A stretch of 64,000 nt of DNA, from the NCBI RefSeq assembly GCF_001403615.1, contig NZ_LN879455.1:186001-250000 (forward strand), written 5' to 3'. The stretch is from Desnuesiella massiliensis. GTDB lineage: Bacteria > Bacillota > Clostridia > Clostridiales > Clostridiaceae. Shown here in pieces: positions 17,970 through 26,849 of the stretch (position 1 is the stretch's first letter; each line of letters begins with the position of its first letter). A model generated the notes under the pieces. That model was not told the DNA's origin, did not search any database, and worked only from the letters and a program-made list of their open reading frames with translations. Both the position numbers and the translations under genes were made by a program.

Positions 17970-18724
17970 AATTTCACCCCTGCTCCTAGTGATAAAGCTG
18001 TGCCTATGCCTGCACCAATAGCGGTTATTATAAGCATGGACTCACCAAATTTTACAATGCCGGACATAAAGTCATCATAAATAATATCTTTAATGCCATT
18101 AGTTAGGGCTACCCCTGGTATTAATATCATTATGGCTCCGGTAATAATATTATCTTTATTAGCAAAGGGAAACAATTGTTGAGCAAATATACTTAAGCCT
18201 CCTATAATAAAACCTGAAAAGAAAAGCTGAAAAAACTGAAAAAAACCCACATGAGATACTTTTTCTAGCATATAATAAATACCTAAACTTATAATAGCCG
18301 AGATAATGGAATCATAGATTGTCCCATTAAAAAATAAGGCATAAATAAATGAGGTCATACTGGCTGCAAAAAGTCTTGTTGGAAAGCTGAAATAAGGTGC
18401 AGCATCTATATCTTTCAATATTTTTTTTGCTCCCTCATAGGAAAGAGGGGTTTCCTGAAGGCTTCTTGAAAAAGAATTAATAAGCTCTATTCTATATAAA
18501 TCTACCCGTTTTGTTTTGATTTTCTTCATGGAAGTTACTTTTTCTTCTTTATCATCTACTACAGCCACAAAAACACCCTTGGGTGTTGCCATACATTCAC
18601 ATTCTAAATTATAGGAATTACATATTCTCTCTATGGTCTCTTCAACTCTATAAGACTCCGCGCCATTGCTGAGAAGTATTTCACCAGCAGAAAGGGCAAT
18701 TTCTAAAACCTGTTTAGCCTCCAT
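17963..18724 (-). CDS. Threonine/serine exporter large subunit (ThrE, DUF1212)
   Basis: 253 residues. The N-terminal soluble part (LSAGEILLSNGAESYRVEETIERI...CMATPKGVF) is the DUF1212 signature, followed by about five spans after residue 115. Start ATG is preceded on its strand by GGAGGGAT. It is the first gene of a two-gene operon transcribed opposite to its neighbours, splitting the glycan permease/mannosidase genes from the binding-protein gene. Confidence 0.9.
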   Translation of the reverse strand: MEAKQVLEIALSAGEILLSNGAESYRVEETIERICNSYNLECECMATPKGVFVAVVDDKEEKVTSMKKIKTKRVDLYRIELINSFSRSLQETPLSYEGAKKILKDIDAAPYFSFPTRLFAASMTSFIYALFFNGTIYDSIISAIISLGIYYMLEKVSHVGFFQFFQLFFSGFIIGGLSIFAQQLFPFANKDNIITGAIMILIPGVALTNGIKDIIYDDFMSGIVKFGESMLIITAIGAGIGTALSLGAGVKLW

Positions 18725-18751
18725 ATTTATCCCTCCGTTTATATATAACCA

Positions 18752-18798
18752 GTATAATTATATCACCTTTTATAAATATAAAAAGATGATAATTATAC
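18752..18798. promoter_or_regulatory. Inverted repeat in the divergent region, TATAAT on both strands
   Basis: GTATAATTAT (18752-18761) and ATAATTATAC (18789-18798) are perfect complements, with CCTTTT/AAAAG inside. Each arm contains TATAAT on one strand, so it could hold back-to-back -10 boxes for the ThrE-type operon and a rightward transcript. No convincing -35 is seen. Confidence 0.3.
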
Positions 18799-18931
18799 TT
18801 TCATTATTTAAGTATGAATGTGTCCTATGGAGTATTTTTATACATTTTAGCTATTACTATGCTAAATATAGTATTATGGAATAAAGCTTTCAAAATATCT
18901 TGGAAAGACATAAAGGTATAGGTTAATATAA

Positions 18932-18978
18932 AATAGTGGTGCTCCAATTTAAGTTTTAAGTTGGGGCACTATTATTTT
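18932..18978. terminator. Orphan terminator hairpin upstream of binding-protein gene
   Basis: AATAGTG..CTCCAATTTA pairs with TAAGTTGGGG..CACTATT (about 17 bp including G-U pairs, a 3-nt bulge), then ATTATTTT. No + strand gene ends before it. The 409-bp gap 18725-19133 otherwise holds only a 32-codon hydrophobic ORF (18786-18884) without a good ribosome site, and a cre-like TGAAAACGTTAAAC at 19092. Confidence 0.55.
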
Positions 18979-19133
18979 AGAACCTTAAATTACTAGTTGA
19001 ATTACATGCTTAAATAAGTATATAATTTTCACAGTAAATATATAATTAATACACTATAAACCCCATGAATACACAGTTATAATGAAAATGATGAAAACGT
19101 TAAACATTTAAAGCGAAACATGGAGGGGATTAT

Positions 19134-20582
19134 ATGTTAAAGTTTAAGAAAATAATGGCTTTAGCCATGGGTGCTATCATAAGCTCATCCCTCATATTAA
19201 CAGGATGCAGCAAAGGGAATAGCACTTCAAAGGAAGAAACAAATTCAAAGCCTGTAGAATTAGTGTGGTACACTATAGGCGGACCTCAAAAGGATACTGA
19301 AAAAGTTCAAGAAGAAATCAATAAGTATCTTAAAGAAAAAATAAATGCTACAATTAAAATTAAACAAGTAGACTGGGGCGATTACAATCAAAAAATGCAA
19401 GTTGTAATTAACTCAGGAGAAGAATATGATATTGCCTTTACTTGTTCTTGGGCAAATGACTATCTAACTAATGCTAGAAAGGGAGCTTTTGTAGCTTTAG
19501 ACGAACTTTTAGACAAGTATGGAAAAGAGACAAAGGCTGCTATTGATCCAAACTTCTGGGAAGGTGCCAAGATAGATGGGAAGATATATGCTATACCTGC
19601 AAACAAAGAGTTAGGGGTTGCTCCATTGTGGGTATTCAATAAAGATTATGCAAGGAAATATAATGTAGACATATCAAAAATTAAGACTCTTGAAGATTTA
19701 GAGCCTTACTTAAAAACTATAAAAGAAAATGAACCTGATGTTACTCCTTTCTATATAATTAAGGATTACTCAGCACAATTACCTTATGATAAAATCATTG
19801 ACCCAGTAGCAGTATCCCTAAAGAATAATGATTTAAAAGTAGTAAATATATTTGAAACTGAGGAAATGAAACAAACACTAAATACAATGCATAAGTATTA
19901 CAAAGCAGGATATATTAACAAGGATGCAGCTACAGCTAAGGATGATAAAGCTGTTAAGAGATTTGTTACTAAGGGCGATGGACAGCCTTATGCAGATATT
20001 ATATGGTCAAAGGATCTAGGATTTGAAGTGGTATCAACACCAATGATGGCTCCTTTTATAACAAATGGTTCTACTACAGGATCAATGCAGGCTATATCAG
20101 TTACATCAAAACATCCTGAAAAGTCAATGCAATTCTTAAATTTATTAAATACTGATAAGTACCTAAGAAATCTTATAAACTATGGTATTGAAGGAACTCA
20201 CTATCAAAAGGTTAATGATGAGCAAATAAAGATACTTCCAGATCAAAAGAACTATCAAATGCCATATTTCTCTCTTGGTAATTTGTTTATAACTTACACC
20301 TTAGAGAATGAGCCAAAAACTAAATGGGAAGAATTTAAGAAGTTCAATGCAGATTCTTCAAAATCACCAGCCCTTGGATTTAAATTTGATCCAACACCTG
20401 TGAACACTGAAGTAGCGGGTCTTAGAAACGTATTAGATGAGTTTGGAGCAAGTTTATATAGTGGTACAGTAGATCCAAATGAGTATTTACCAAAGATAAA
20501 TGCTAAATTAAAATCTATAGGTATAGATAAAGTAATTGCTGAAATGCAAAAGCAAATAGACGCTTGGAAGGCTAAAAAATAA
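19134..20582 (+). CDS. Sugar ABC transporter substrate-binding lipoprotein, LplA-like
   Basis: 482 residues. The signal peptide ends in LILTGC with Cys25 as the lipid anchor; the mature protein is a family 1 extracellular solute-binding protein. The C-terminal half (GSTTGSMQAISVTSKHPEK, YGIEGTHYQ) is the DUF3502-containing LplA type that pairs with LplB/YtcP permeases. RBS TGGAGGGG. The nearest CUT1 permeases are about 5 kb upstream in the same window, so it is probably their missing binding protein, separated by the ThrE-type operon. Confidence 0.9.
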   Translation: MLKFKKIMALAMGAIISSSLILTGCSKGNSTSKEETNSKPVELVWYTIGGPQKDTEKVQEEINKYLKEKINATIKIKQVDWGDYNQKMQVVINSGEEYDIAFTCSWANDYLTNARKGAFVALDELLDKYGKETKAAIDPNFWEGAKIDGKIYAIPANKELGVAPLWVFNKDYARKYNVDISKIKTLEDLEPYLKTIKENEPDVTPFYIIKDYSAQLPYDKIIDPVAVSLKNNDLKVVNIFETEEMKQTLNTMHKYYKAGYINKDAATAKDDKAVKRFVTKGDGQPYADIIWSKDLGFEVVSTPMMAPFITNGSTTGSMQAISVTSKHPEKSMQFLNLLNTDKYLRNLINYGIEGTHYQKVNDEQIKILPDQKNYQMPYFSLGNLFITYTLENEPKTKWEEFKKFNADSSKSPALGFKFDPTPVNTEVAGLRNVLDEFGASLYSGTVDPNEYLPKINAKLKSIGIDKVIAEMQKQIDAWKAKK

Positions 20583-20624
20583 CAAAATTCATTTAATTAG
20601 TACCCATAATTATATAACGATTAG

Positions 20625-20656
20625 AAAACCTTATGCATATACTGCATAGGGTTTTT
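20625..20656 (+). terminator. Terminator after substrate-binding protein gene
   Basis: AAAACCTTATGCA (20625-20637) pairs with TGCATAGGGTTTT around TATAC and ends in a T run. Confidence 0.85.
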
Positions 20657-20665
20657 GATTTGCAG

Positions 20666-20752
20666 GTGAACATTAGGAAAGCTTAGCTTATACATGTTGT
20701 AAAAGGACATCTTTAAGTAATTTTAGTGCAGGTATAATAAAGTTAACAAAAA
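20666..20752 (-). repeat. Decayed copy of family B repeat
   Basis: On the minus strand this matches family B in order: TTATACATGTT..AAAA.GG.CATCTTTAAGT (20688-20718) corresponds to the reverse complement of the loop and right arm of copy 1, preceded by a diverged AACATTAGG..AGCTTA (copy 3 right arm) and followed by a diverged left arm ending AAGTTAAC. Many substitutions, so an old copy. Confidence 0.55.
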
Positions 20753-21010
20753 ATTTAAAAATTATTATATATTACAGATATGTATAGCAAAAATAAAAAA
20801 AGAGGATTATATTAATATTTACATTTAAGAATTAAATATAATATTTAGCTATTAAGAATTAAATAATATACATTTGAAATACTTTAGACTATATATATAG
20901 TAATGGTAATAATATAATTGAAAAAACTATAAACAATTAATCATCTATTTATACTATATTAAATTTAAAAAATGTGTTAGAATAAATGACGGACTGATTT
21001 ATTTAACAAA

Positions 21011-21040
21011 TAATGCGCAATCATTAGGAATTGTGCATTC
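21011..21040. repeat. Family C-like minimal hairpin
   Basis: AATGCGCAAT pairs with ATTGTGCATT; these are the arm motifs of the family C elements reduced to a single hairpin. Confidence 0.45.
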
Positions 21041-21131
21041 AAAAAATATGCTTACATTGCGTTTTATACTAGGCTTAAAAGTACAATTTTTATTTGATAT
21101 ATTTATTCTAATTAACACAGGAGGGTGAAAT

Positions 21132-21956
21132 ATGAACAGAAATTTAGAGGAATTAAAAAGCGTAGCGAAAACCATCAGAAAGGATATTATCACTATGCTT
21201 ACAGAGTCAGCATCAGGACATCCAGGTGGTTCGCTTTCAGCAGTAGAGATTTTAACTAGTTTATATTTTAATGAAATGAGAGTAGATCCAAGAAACCCAA
21301 AAGATCCAAATAGAGATAGATTTGTTCTATCAAAAGGTCATGCTGCACCTGTGCTTTATAGTACTTTAGCAAGAAAAGGTTATTTTAATGTTGAAGAACT
21401 AATGGGATTAAGAAAATTTGGCTCCATACTACAAGGGCATCCAAATATGAATGATGTACCAGGTGTAGATATGTCTACAGGTTCTTTAGGTCAAGGTATA
21501 TCAGCAGCAGTAGGTATGGCTATGGCTGGAAAGTTAGATAATAAGGAGTATAGAGTTTATGCTTTACTAGGTGATGGAGAGCTTCAAGAAGGACAGGTTT
21601 GGGAGGCTTCTATGGCTGCACCTCACTATAAATTAGATAATTTAACTGCTTTCTTGGATTACAATGGACTTCAAATAGATGGAAATATAGCAGAAGTAAT
21701 GAACCCAGGTCCAGTAGCTGAAAAGTTCAGAGCTTTTGGCTGGAATGTTATAGAGATTGATGGACATGATTTTAACGCTATATTAGATGCTATAGAAATG
21801 GCTAAAAATACAAAGGATCAACCAACCATGATAGTATGTAAAACTATAAAAGGTAAGGGCGTTTCCTTTATGGAAAATGAAGCTTCTTGGCATGGAACAG
21901 CACCAAATAAGGAGCAATGTGAAAAAGCTTTAGCGGAAATTGGAGGGGAAAACTAA
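21132..21956 (+). CDS. Transketolase, N-terminal (TPP-binding) subunit
   Basis: A 274-residue protein equal to the first half of transketolase. It has SGHPGGSLSAVEIL, LSKGHAAPVLYSTLA, the TPP/Mg motif GDGELQEGQVWEA and KTIKGKGVSFME. Split transketolases are frequent in clostridia. With the C-terminal subunit that starts at its own stop (TAATG overlap) it transfers two-carbon units between sugar phosphates in the non-oxidative pentose phosphate pathway. RBS CAGGAGGG. Confidence 0.93.
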   Translation: MNRNLEELKSVAKTIRKDIITMLTESASGHPGGSLSAVEILTSLYFNEMRVDPRNPKDPNRDRFVLSKGHAAPVLYSTLARKGYFNVEELMGLRKFGSILQGHPNMNDVPGVDMSTGSLGQGISAAVGMAMAGKLDNKEYRVYALLGDGELQEGQVWEASMAAPHYKLDNLTAFLDYNGLQIDGNIAEVMNPGPVAEKFRAFGWNVIEIDGHDFNAILDAIEMAKNTKDQPTMIVCKTIKGKGVSFMENEASWHGTAPNKEQCEKALAEIGGEN

Positions 21957-22894
21957 TGGCAAAGATAGCTACAAGAGAAGCCTATGGTAAGGCTTTAGCG
22001 AAATTAGGAGCAGAAAATGAAAAGGTAGTGGTTTTAGATGCAGACCTATCAAAATCTACTAAAACTGCAGATTTTAAGAAGGTTTATCCTGAAAGATTTT
22101 TTAATATGGGTATAGCGGAAGCTAATATGATGGCAGTAGCGGCTGGTATGTCTACTTGTGGTAAAATACCTTTTGTAAGCACCTTTGCAATGTTTGCGGC
22201 AGGTAGAGCTTTCGAGCAAATAAGAAATTCTATAGGATATCCTCATTTAAATGTAAAAGTGTGTGCAACTCATGCTGGATTAACCGTTGGTGAGGATGGA
22301 GCTTCCCATCAAGCTATAGAAGATTTATCTTTAATGAGAAGTATTCCAGGTATGACAGTTATTTGTCCTGCAGATGATATAGAAACAGAAGCAGTTATAA
22401 AAGCAGTGGCTGAATACAATGGACCATGCTATGTGAGATTAGGAAGATCAGCAGTAAATACTATAAATGATAATGCTGAATATAAATTTGAAATAGGTAA
22501 GGCTGTAACCTTAAGAGAAGGAAAGGATGCTACTATAGTTGCCACAGGAATCATGGTAGAGGCAGCTTTAGAAGCTTATAATATTTTAGCTGAAGTAGGA
22601 ATAAAGGTAAGAGTGGTAAATATTCACACATTAAAGCCAATTGATAAGGAAGCAATTATCAAAGCAGCTAGAGAAACAAACCTGATTGTAACTGCAGAAG
22701 AACATAATATAATTGGAGGACTAGGTTCTGCTGTTTGCGAGGTTACTAGTGAAAATCATCCAGTACCAGTGGTAAGAGTAGGTGTTAAGGATACCTTTGG
22801 AGAAAGTGGAAAACCTGGAGAATTACTAAAAGCTTATGGATTAACTGCTGAAGATATAGTAAAGGCAGTTAAAAGGGGCTTAGAATTAAAATAG
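21956..22894 (+). CDS. Transketolase, C-terminal subunit
   Basis: 312 residues corresponding to the pyrimidine-binding and C-terminal domains: ATREAYGKAL, VLDADLSKSTKT, FNMGIAEANMMAVAAGMS (Glu that activates TPP), GLTVGEDGASHQAIED, and HNIIGGLGSAVCEV. Start overlaps the stop of the N-terminal subunit by one base. A second, separate pair lies at 59503-61264; this one is stand-alone and is probably the housekeeping enzyme. Confidence 0.93.
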   Translation: MAKIATREAYGKALAKLGAENEKVVVLDADLSKSTKTADFKKVYPERFFNMGIAEANMMAVAAGMSTCGKIPFVSTFAMFAAGRAFEQIRNSIGYPHLNVKVCATHAGLTVGEDGASHQAIEDLSLMRSIPGMTVICPADDIETEAVIKAVAEYNGPCYVRLGRSAVNTINDNAEYKFEIGKAVTLREGKDATIVATGIMVEAALEAYNILAEVGIKVRVVNIHTLKPIDKEAIIKAARETNLIVTAEEHNIIGGLGSAVCEVTSENHPVPVVRVGVKDTFGESGKPGELLKAYGLTAEDIVKAVKRGLELK

Positions 22895-22903
22895 GGATTA
22901 TTT

Positions 22904-23103
22904 AATTCACAATTCACTTAATTTAATTCACAGAGCACAATTCACAATGAAGGTAGATTTTTCTTCGTTACTCTACGAAAAATCTATAATTTATATTTAA
23001 ACATAGAAGCAAAGCCTTTGGCTTTGCTTTTAATTTTTTCGTAATGATAATGGAGAAAAAATTTCCTTAATTGTGCATTGTGAATTGTGCACCGTGAATT
23101 AAT
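22904..23103. repeat. Repeat family C, long copy containing a terminator
   Basis: Left arm with AATTCAC / GCACAATTCACAATGAAGG, then a hairpin AGATTTTTCTTCGT...TACGAAAAATCT, a middle part containing the transketolase terminator, and the right arm AAAATTTCCTTAATTGTGCA / TTGTGAATTGTGCACCGTG. The copy at 49018 has the same arms and first hairpin but a different middle. Confidence 0.75.
23007..23038 (+). terminator. Terminator after transketolase genes
   Basis: Perfect 10-bp stem AAGCAAAGCC-TTT-GGCTTTGCTT followed by TTAATTTTTT. It lies inside the family C repeat. Confidence 0.85.
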
Positions 23104-23344
23104 AAAGGCTTTATGAAATATATCATAAGATAATATATAAAATTGACTATTTAATAAGCTTTTAAAGGTATTATAGTCTATTTCATAAATATTTTTTTAA
23201 GAGCTTTTTTTAACAAAAATATTATTTAAATACTAAGGATAATCATTTATAATAGTTTTGGTTATTATACAAAAAGCATTTAAAAGTGACATAGATATAT
23301 ATAAATTATTCTATATTTGTACATGCAAAGAAGGAGGATATCAA

Positions 23345-24190
23345 ATGAAGAAAGCTATTAAAGAATATCTCTATATAACCTTAGGGATGTGTATGATTAT
23401 TATTTCTGCTGAGTATTTTATTATTCCTAATAATATAGCAGGAGGAGGAGTGACAGGGTTATCTGTAATACTACATTACTATTTTCCAGCTATATCTGTT
23501 GAAATTTTCTATTTTTTATTAAATATCATTCTTTTTATAATAGGTTTCATATTTATAGGAAAAAGTTTTGGTGTAAAAACCTTATATGCTGCTTTTGGAC
23601 TATCTGGAGGTATGTGGCTTGTAAAAAATATGCTAAATCCCACAGCTATAACTAAAGATTTAATTTTAGCTGTAATCTTTGGAAGCTTATTAACAGGAAG
23701 TGGACTAGCTATAGTATTCAATCAAAATGCCTCTACTGGAGGAACGGATATAATAGCAAAGATACTTAATAAGTACATCAGCTTTGATATGGGAAAGGCT
23801 ATGTTTTCTGTAGATATAATAGTGACCATATTGTGCGGAATAACCTTTGGCTGGGAAGTAGGAATGTATGCTCTTTTATTTGTTATGCTCATAGGACTTA
23901 TTATAGATAGAGTAATTGAAGGCTTTAATGTATGCAAGCAGGTTATGATTATGAGCGCTAAAAATGAGGATATAAGAAGATTTATAATGGAGGATTTAGA
24001 TAGAGGATGCACTATATTTAATGGAAAAGGTGGATATTCTGGGGAAGAAACCTATGTGTTATATAGTGTACTGAGCAGGAAGGAATTTATAAGACTTAAA
24101 CATTACTTAAAGGAAGTGGATCCTAAAGCTTTTATAACAGTAAATGAGGTTCATGAAGTTTTAGGGGAAGGCTTTAAAAATATTTTTTAA
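23345..24190 (+). CDS. YitT family membrane protein, copy 1
   Basis: 281 residues. ATG 23345 is chosen from the strong AAGGAGGA upstream; the in-frame 23258 start has none. Five or six spans fill the first 180 residues (DUF161), with FFIPNNIAGGG-like IIPNNIAGGGVTGLSVIL and NQNASTGGTDIIAKIL; the soluble C-terminus is DUF2179 (CKQVMIMSAK, RGCTIFNGKGGYSGEE, VNEVHEVLGEGFK). YitT proteins are widespread in Firmicutes; transport function is suspected but unproven. The following gene is a paralogue. Confidence 0.9.
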   Translation: MKKAIKEYLYITLGMCMIIISAEYFIIPNNIAGGGVTGLSVILHYYFPAISVEIFYFLLNIILFIIGFIFIGKSFGVKTLYAAFGLSGGMWLVKNMLNPTAITKDLILAVIFGSLLTGSGLAIVFNQNASTGGTDIIAKILNKYISFDMGKAMFSVDIIVTILCGITFGWEVGMYALLFVMLIGLIIDRVIEGFNVCKQVMIMSAKNEDIRRFIMEDLDRGCTIFNGKGGYSGEETYVLYSVLSRKEFIRLKHYLKEVDPKAFITVNEVHEVLGEGFKNIF

Positions 24191-24225
24191 AAAGTTGCAG
24201 AGCAAAAGTTGCTTTGCAACTTTTT
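24189..24225 (+). terminator. Terminator between the two YitT genes
   Basis: AAAAAGTTGCA (24189-24199) pairs with TGCAACTTTTT (24215-24225), with a nested GCAA-AAG-TTGC. The second paralogue therefore probably has its own promoter. Confidence 0.8.
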
Positions 24226-24307
24226 AAGTTATTATGCATTACATAAAGTTGTAGCAAATATGCTAAAATATAACTATGAGATGTATAACCAAAAAGGGGG
24301 CAAGTAT

Positions 24308-25153
24308 ATGAAGAAGATAGGGAGAGAGTATTTACTAATCACTGTAGGTATAGTGATGGTAGCCTATGCTATGGAATATTTTTTTATACCTAATAATATA
24401 GCTGCAGGAGGAGTTACGGGGTTAGCCATAATTATAAATTATTATTTACCTTTACTTTCTGTAGAGATATACTCCTTTGCTTTTAATGTGATTTTATTTA
24501 TTATAGGATTTATTTTTATAGGAGGAAATTTTGGGGTTAAGACTGTATATTCCGCTTTAGGATTGTCGGGATCTATGTGGCTTATAAAGGTGATTTTTAA
24601 TCCAGTAGCTATTACTAAGGATCTTATGCTAGCTTCTATTTTTGGAACTTTAGTTTCAGCATTAGGAATGGCTATTGTTTTTAATCAAAATGCTTCCACA
24701 GGAGGCACGGATATAATAGCCAAAATACTAAACAAGTTTTTTCATGTAGACATTGGTAAGTCCTTGCTTTTGGTAGATTTTATAGTAATTTTTCTATCAG
24801 GAATAACCTTTGGATGGGATGTAGGTATGTATGCTCTTTTAAGTATATTATTAAATGGCTTTACCATTGATAGAGCTATAGAGGGCTTTAATGTATGTAA
24901 ACAGGTTATGATAATAAGCAGTAAAAATAATGAAATAAGCAAATTTATTATGGATGAACTAGAGAGAGGTTGTACCATTTTCAATGGAAAAGGAGCCTAT
25001 ACTGGTAATGATACCTATGTTTTATATAGTGTTATAAATAGAAAAGAATTTATTAAGCTTAAATATTTTATTAAGGAAGTTGATCCAGATGCATTCATAA
25101 GCGTAAATGAAGTGCATGAGGTTTTGGGAGAGGGATTTAAAAAGATTGAATAA
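24308..25153 (+). CDS. YitT family membrane protein, copy 2
   Basis: 281 residues, the same length as the preceding gene, with the same blocks in the same places (IPNNIAAGGVTGLAIII, NQNASTGGTDIIAKIL, ITFGW.VGMYALL, VNEVHEVLGEGFK). ATG 24308 follows AAAGGGGGC; the earlier in-frame TTG at 24209 runs through the intergenic terminator and is rejected. A recent-looking tandem duplication whose copies are clearly diverged in DNA sequence but conserved in protein sequence. Confidence 0.9.
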   Translation: MKKIGREYLLITVGIVMVAYAMEYFFIPNNIAAGGVTGLAIIINYYLPLLSVEIYSFAFNVILFIIGFIFIGGNFGVKTVYSALGLSGSMWLIKVIFNPVAITKDLMLASIFGTLVSALGMAIVFNQNASTGGTDIIAKILNKFFHVDIGKSLLLVDFIVIFLSGITFGWDVGMYALLSILLNGFTIDRAIEGFNVCKQVMIISSKNNEISKFIMDELERGCTIFNGKGAYTGNDTYVLYSVINRKEFIKLKYFIKEVDPDAFISVNEVHEVLGEGFKKIE

Positions 25154-25195
25154 ACAATATATGCTTAAAATTATATATAAATGTTAAATTTAGTA

Positions 25196-25224
25196 TTGAC
25201 ATTATGTAAAGGTTTCTATATACT
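25196..25224 (+). promoter_or_regulatory. SigA-type promoter of the murP-like PTS gene
   Basis: -35 TTGACA (25196-25201), 17-bp spacer, -10 TATACT (25219-25224). About 57 bp before the RAT sequence, giving a long leader as expected for antitermination control. Confidence 0.7.
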
Positions 25225-25280
25225 AATAATTAACATAGATTTAACAATATTTAATATAAAATTAACTTGACACTTTACAG

Positions 25281-25345
25281 GCGTGTTACTGGTAAGCAGG
25301 CATGAGCTAAAAGGACTTGATAGAAGTCTTTTTAGCTCTTATTTA
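25281..25345 (+). promoter_or_regulatory. RAT antiterminator target overlapping a terminator (GlcT/LicT type)
   Basis: GCGTGTTACTGG-TAA-GCAGGCATGAGC (25281-25307) closely matches the ribonucleic antiterminator consensus, nearest to the ptsG-type RAT bound by GlcT. Its last bases GAGC are also the first of a 15-bp terminator stem (25304-25318 with 25324-25338, loop GATAG) followed by TTATTTATTT. The two structures are mutually exclusive. A BglG/LicT/GlcT-family protein would stabilise the RAT when the PTS substrate is present; its gene is not in the window. Confidence 0.9.
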
Positions 25346-25447
25346 TTTGCATGAAATGAATTTTAGAATATATATAAGTTAAAAGGTAGCTACTTTATAT
25401 AAATTTAATTATTATTTTATTTATTATTAATGGGAGGAGTAAATGAA

Positions 25448-26833
25448 ATGGCCAAGATAAATGAAATTAGTGAAGCCATTATTGAAAAGGTAGGCGGTAA
25501 GGAAAATATAGCTGTTGTTGCTCATTGTATGACTAGATTGAGACTTACCTTAAAGAATGGAAGTAAGGCAAATAAAAATTCAATTAACAGCATTGATGGA
25601 GTCATGGGAGTGGTAGAACAAGCAGGTCAGCTTCAAATAATTCTGGGCCCAGGAACCGTTAATAAGGTTGCCAATGAAGTAGGAAGGATTGTCGGGGTCA
25701 AGGTTGGAGAAGTAGATGCAGTAGCAGAGAAAAAAGCAGAATTAAAGGCTAAAAATTCTACACCCTTTAAATTGTTTTTAAGAAAAATATCTAATATCTT
25801 TATTCCATTAATTCCTGCCTTTGTAGGCTGCGGAATTATATATGGAGTAGCTAAATTGCTTGAAAGTTTAGGACTAGTTAGTGGAAACACCTATAATATA
25901 TTATATCTAATAGGTAAAGGTGTATTCTTATACATGAACATTATGGTGGGTATGCATACTGCTAAAGAATTTGGGGGAAGTCCAACAATAGGTGGATCCA
26001 TTGCAGGTATTTTAAGCGCCCCAGCTTTAAGTAAAATAATCATCAATGGAAAGGCTCTTGTGCCAGAAGAAGGTGGCGTAATCGCTGTACTGATTGCTTG
26101 TGCTATTGGAGCAATTCTTGAAAAGAAATTGAGAAAAATAATGCCTTCAGTTATAGATCTTATGGTTACACCAACTTTAGTATTATTAATAGTTGGAGTA
26201 GGAAGTCTTTATATTTTCCATCCACTAGGAAGCTTTTTATCAAATAATTTAACTTGGTTAGTTAATACTTCCATACAAAAAGGAAGATTGCTTTCGGGAG
26301 CTATATTATCTGCCAGCTTCTTGCCTTTAGTTATGACAGGACTCCATAGAGCTCTAACTCCAGTGGAAGTAAGTCTTCTTAAGAGCACAGGCTTAGACTT
26401 ATTGAGACCTATATTAGCTATGGCTGGTGCAGGACAAGTTGGTGCAGGTATTGCAATATATATGAAAACTAGAAATAAGAGATTAAAAAATATTATTGGA
26501 AGTTCATTGCCTGTTGCAATGTTAGGTGTAGGTGAACCTTTAATGTTTGGAGTAACCCTACCTTTAGGTAAGCCTTTTATAACTGCTTGTTTAGGTTCCG
26601 TCCTTGGCGGTGTATATGTAGCTGTTATGAATGTAGCTTCAACAGGTATAGGGTTATCTGGATTACCATTAACTCTTTTAATACCTTCAGGAAGTGTAAT
26701 TCATTATTTAATAGGCACATTGCTTGCTTATGCAGGCGGATTCTTGGCCACTTATTTCACTAAGTGGGAGGACTTAGCCGAAGATACTGAAATGGAATTT
26801 GATAATCCACTTAGCGATATCATTAAATTATAA
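25448..26833 (+). CDS. murP: PTS EIIBC permease, MurP-like (N-acetylmuramic acid)
   Basis: 461 residues; ATG 25448 is 8 nt after GGGAGGAG, whereas ATG 25430 overlaps that site. EIIB is N-terminal, with the phospho-Cys in VAHCMTRLRLTL; the EIIC membrane domain follows from about residue 105. There is no EIIA. AMAGAGQVGAG and LGVGEPLMFGVTLP..KPFITACLG match E. coli MurP much better than sucrose or trehalose permeases of the same family. MurP imports MurNAc as MurNAc-6-phosphate. Control is by the RAT-terminator in its leader. No murQ etherase is in the window, so the substrate call is inference from these motifs. Confidence 0.72.
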   Translation: MAKINEISEAIIEKVGGKENIAVVAHCMTRLRLTLKNGSKANKNSINSIDGVMGVVEQAGQLQIILGPGTVNKVANEVGRIVGVKVGEVDAVAEKKAELKAKNSTPFKLFLRKISNIFIPLIPAFVGCGIIYGVAKLLESLGLVSGNTYNILYLIGKGVFLYMNIMVGMHTAKEFGGSPTIGGSIAGILSAPALSKIIINGKALVPEEGGVIAVLIACAIGAILEKKLRKIMPSVIDLMVTPTLVLLIVGVGSLYIFHPLGSFLSNNLTWLVNTSIQKGRLLSGAILSASFLPLVMTGLHRALTPVEVSLLKSTGLDLLRPILAMAGAGQVGAGIAIYMKTRNKRLKNIIGSSLPVAMLGVGEPLMFGVTLPLGKPFITACLGSVLGGVYVAVMNVASTGIGLSGLPLTLLIPSGSVIHYLIGTLLAYAGGFLATYFTKWEDLAEDTEMEFDNPLSDIIKL

Positions 26834-26849
26834 TTAGGTGGCGATAAGT

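Larger units (their letters stand above)
20583..21131. other. 549-bp gene-free, very AT-rich region
   Basis: This gap holds a terminator for the binding-protein gene, a decayed family B repeat, about 240 bp of A/T-rich DNA with the repeated word AAGAATTAAATA (20827 and 20854), and a small family C-like hairpin (21012-21039). I see no small gene with a ribosome site. Confidence 0.6.

Noticed and set aside
19092..19106. CcpA cre site before the binding-protein gene
   Set aside because: TGAAAACGTTAAACA has one extra base relative to the cre consensus; not listed as a separate feature.
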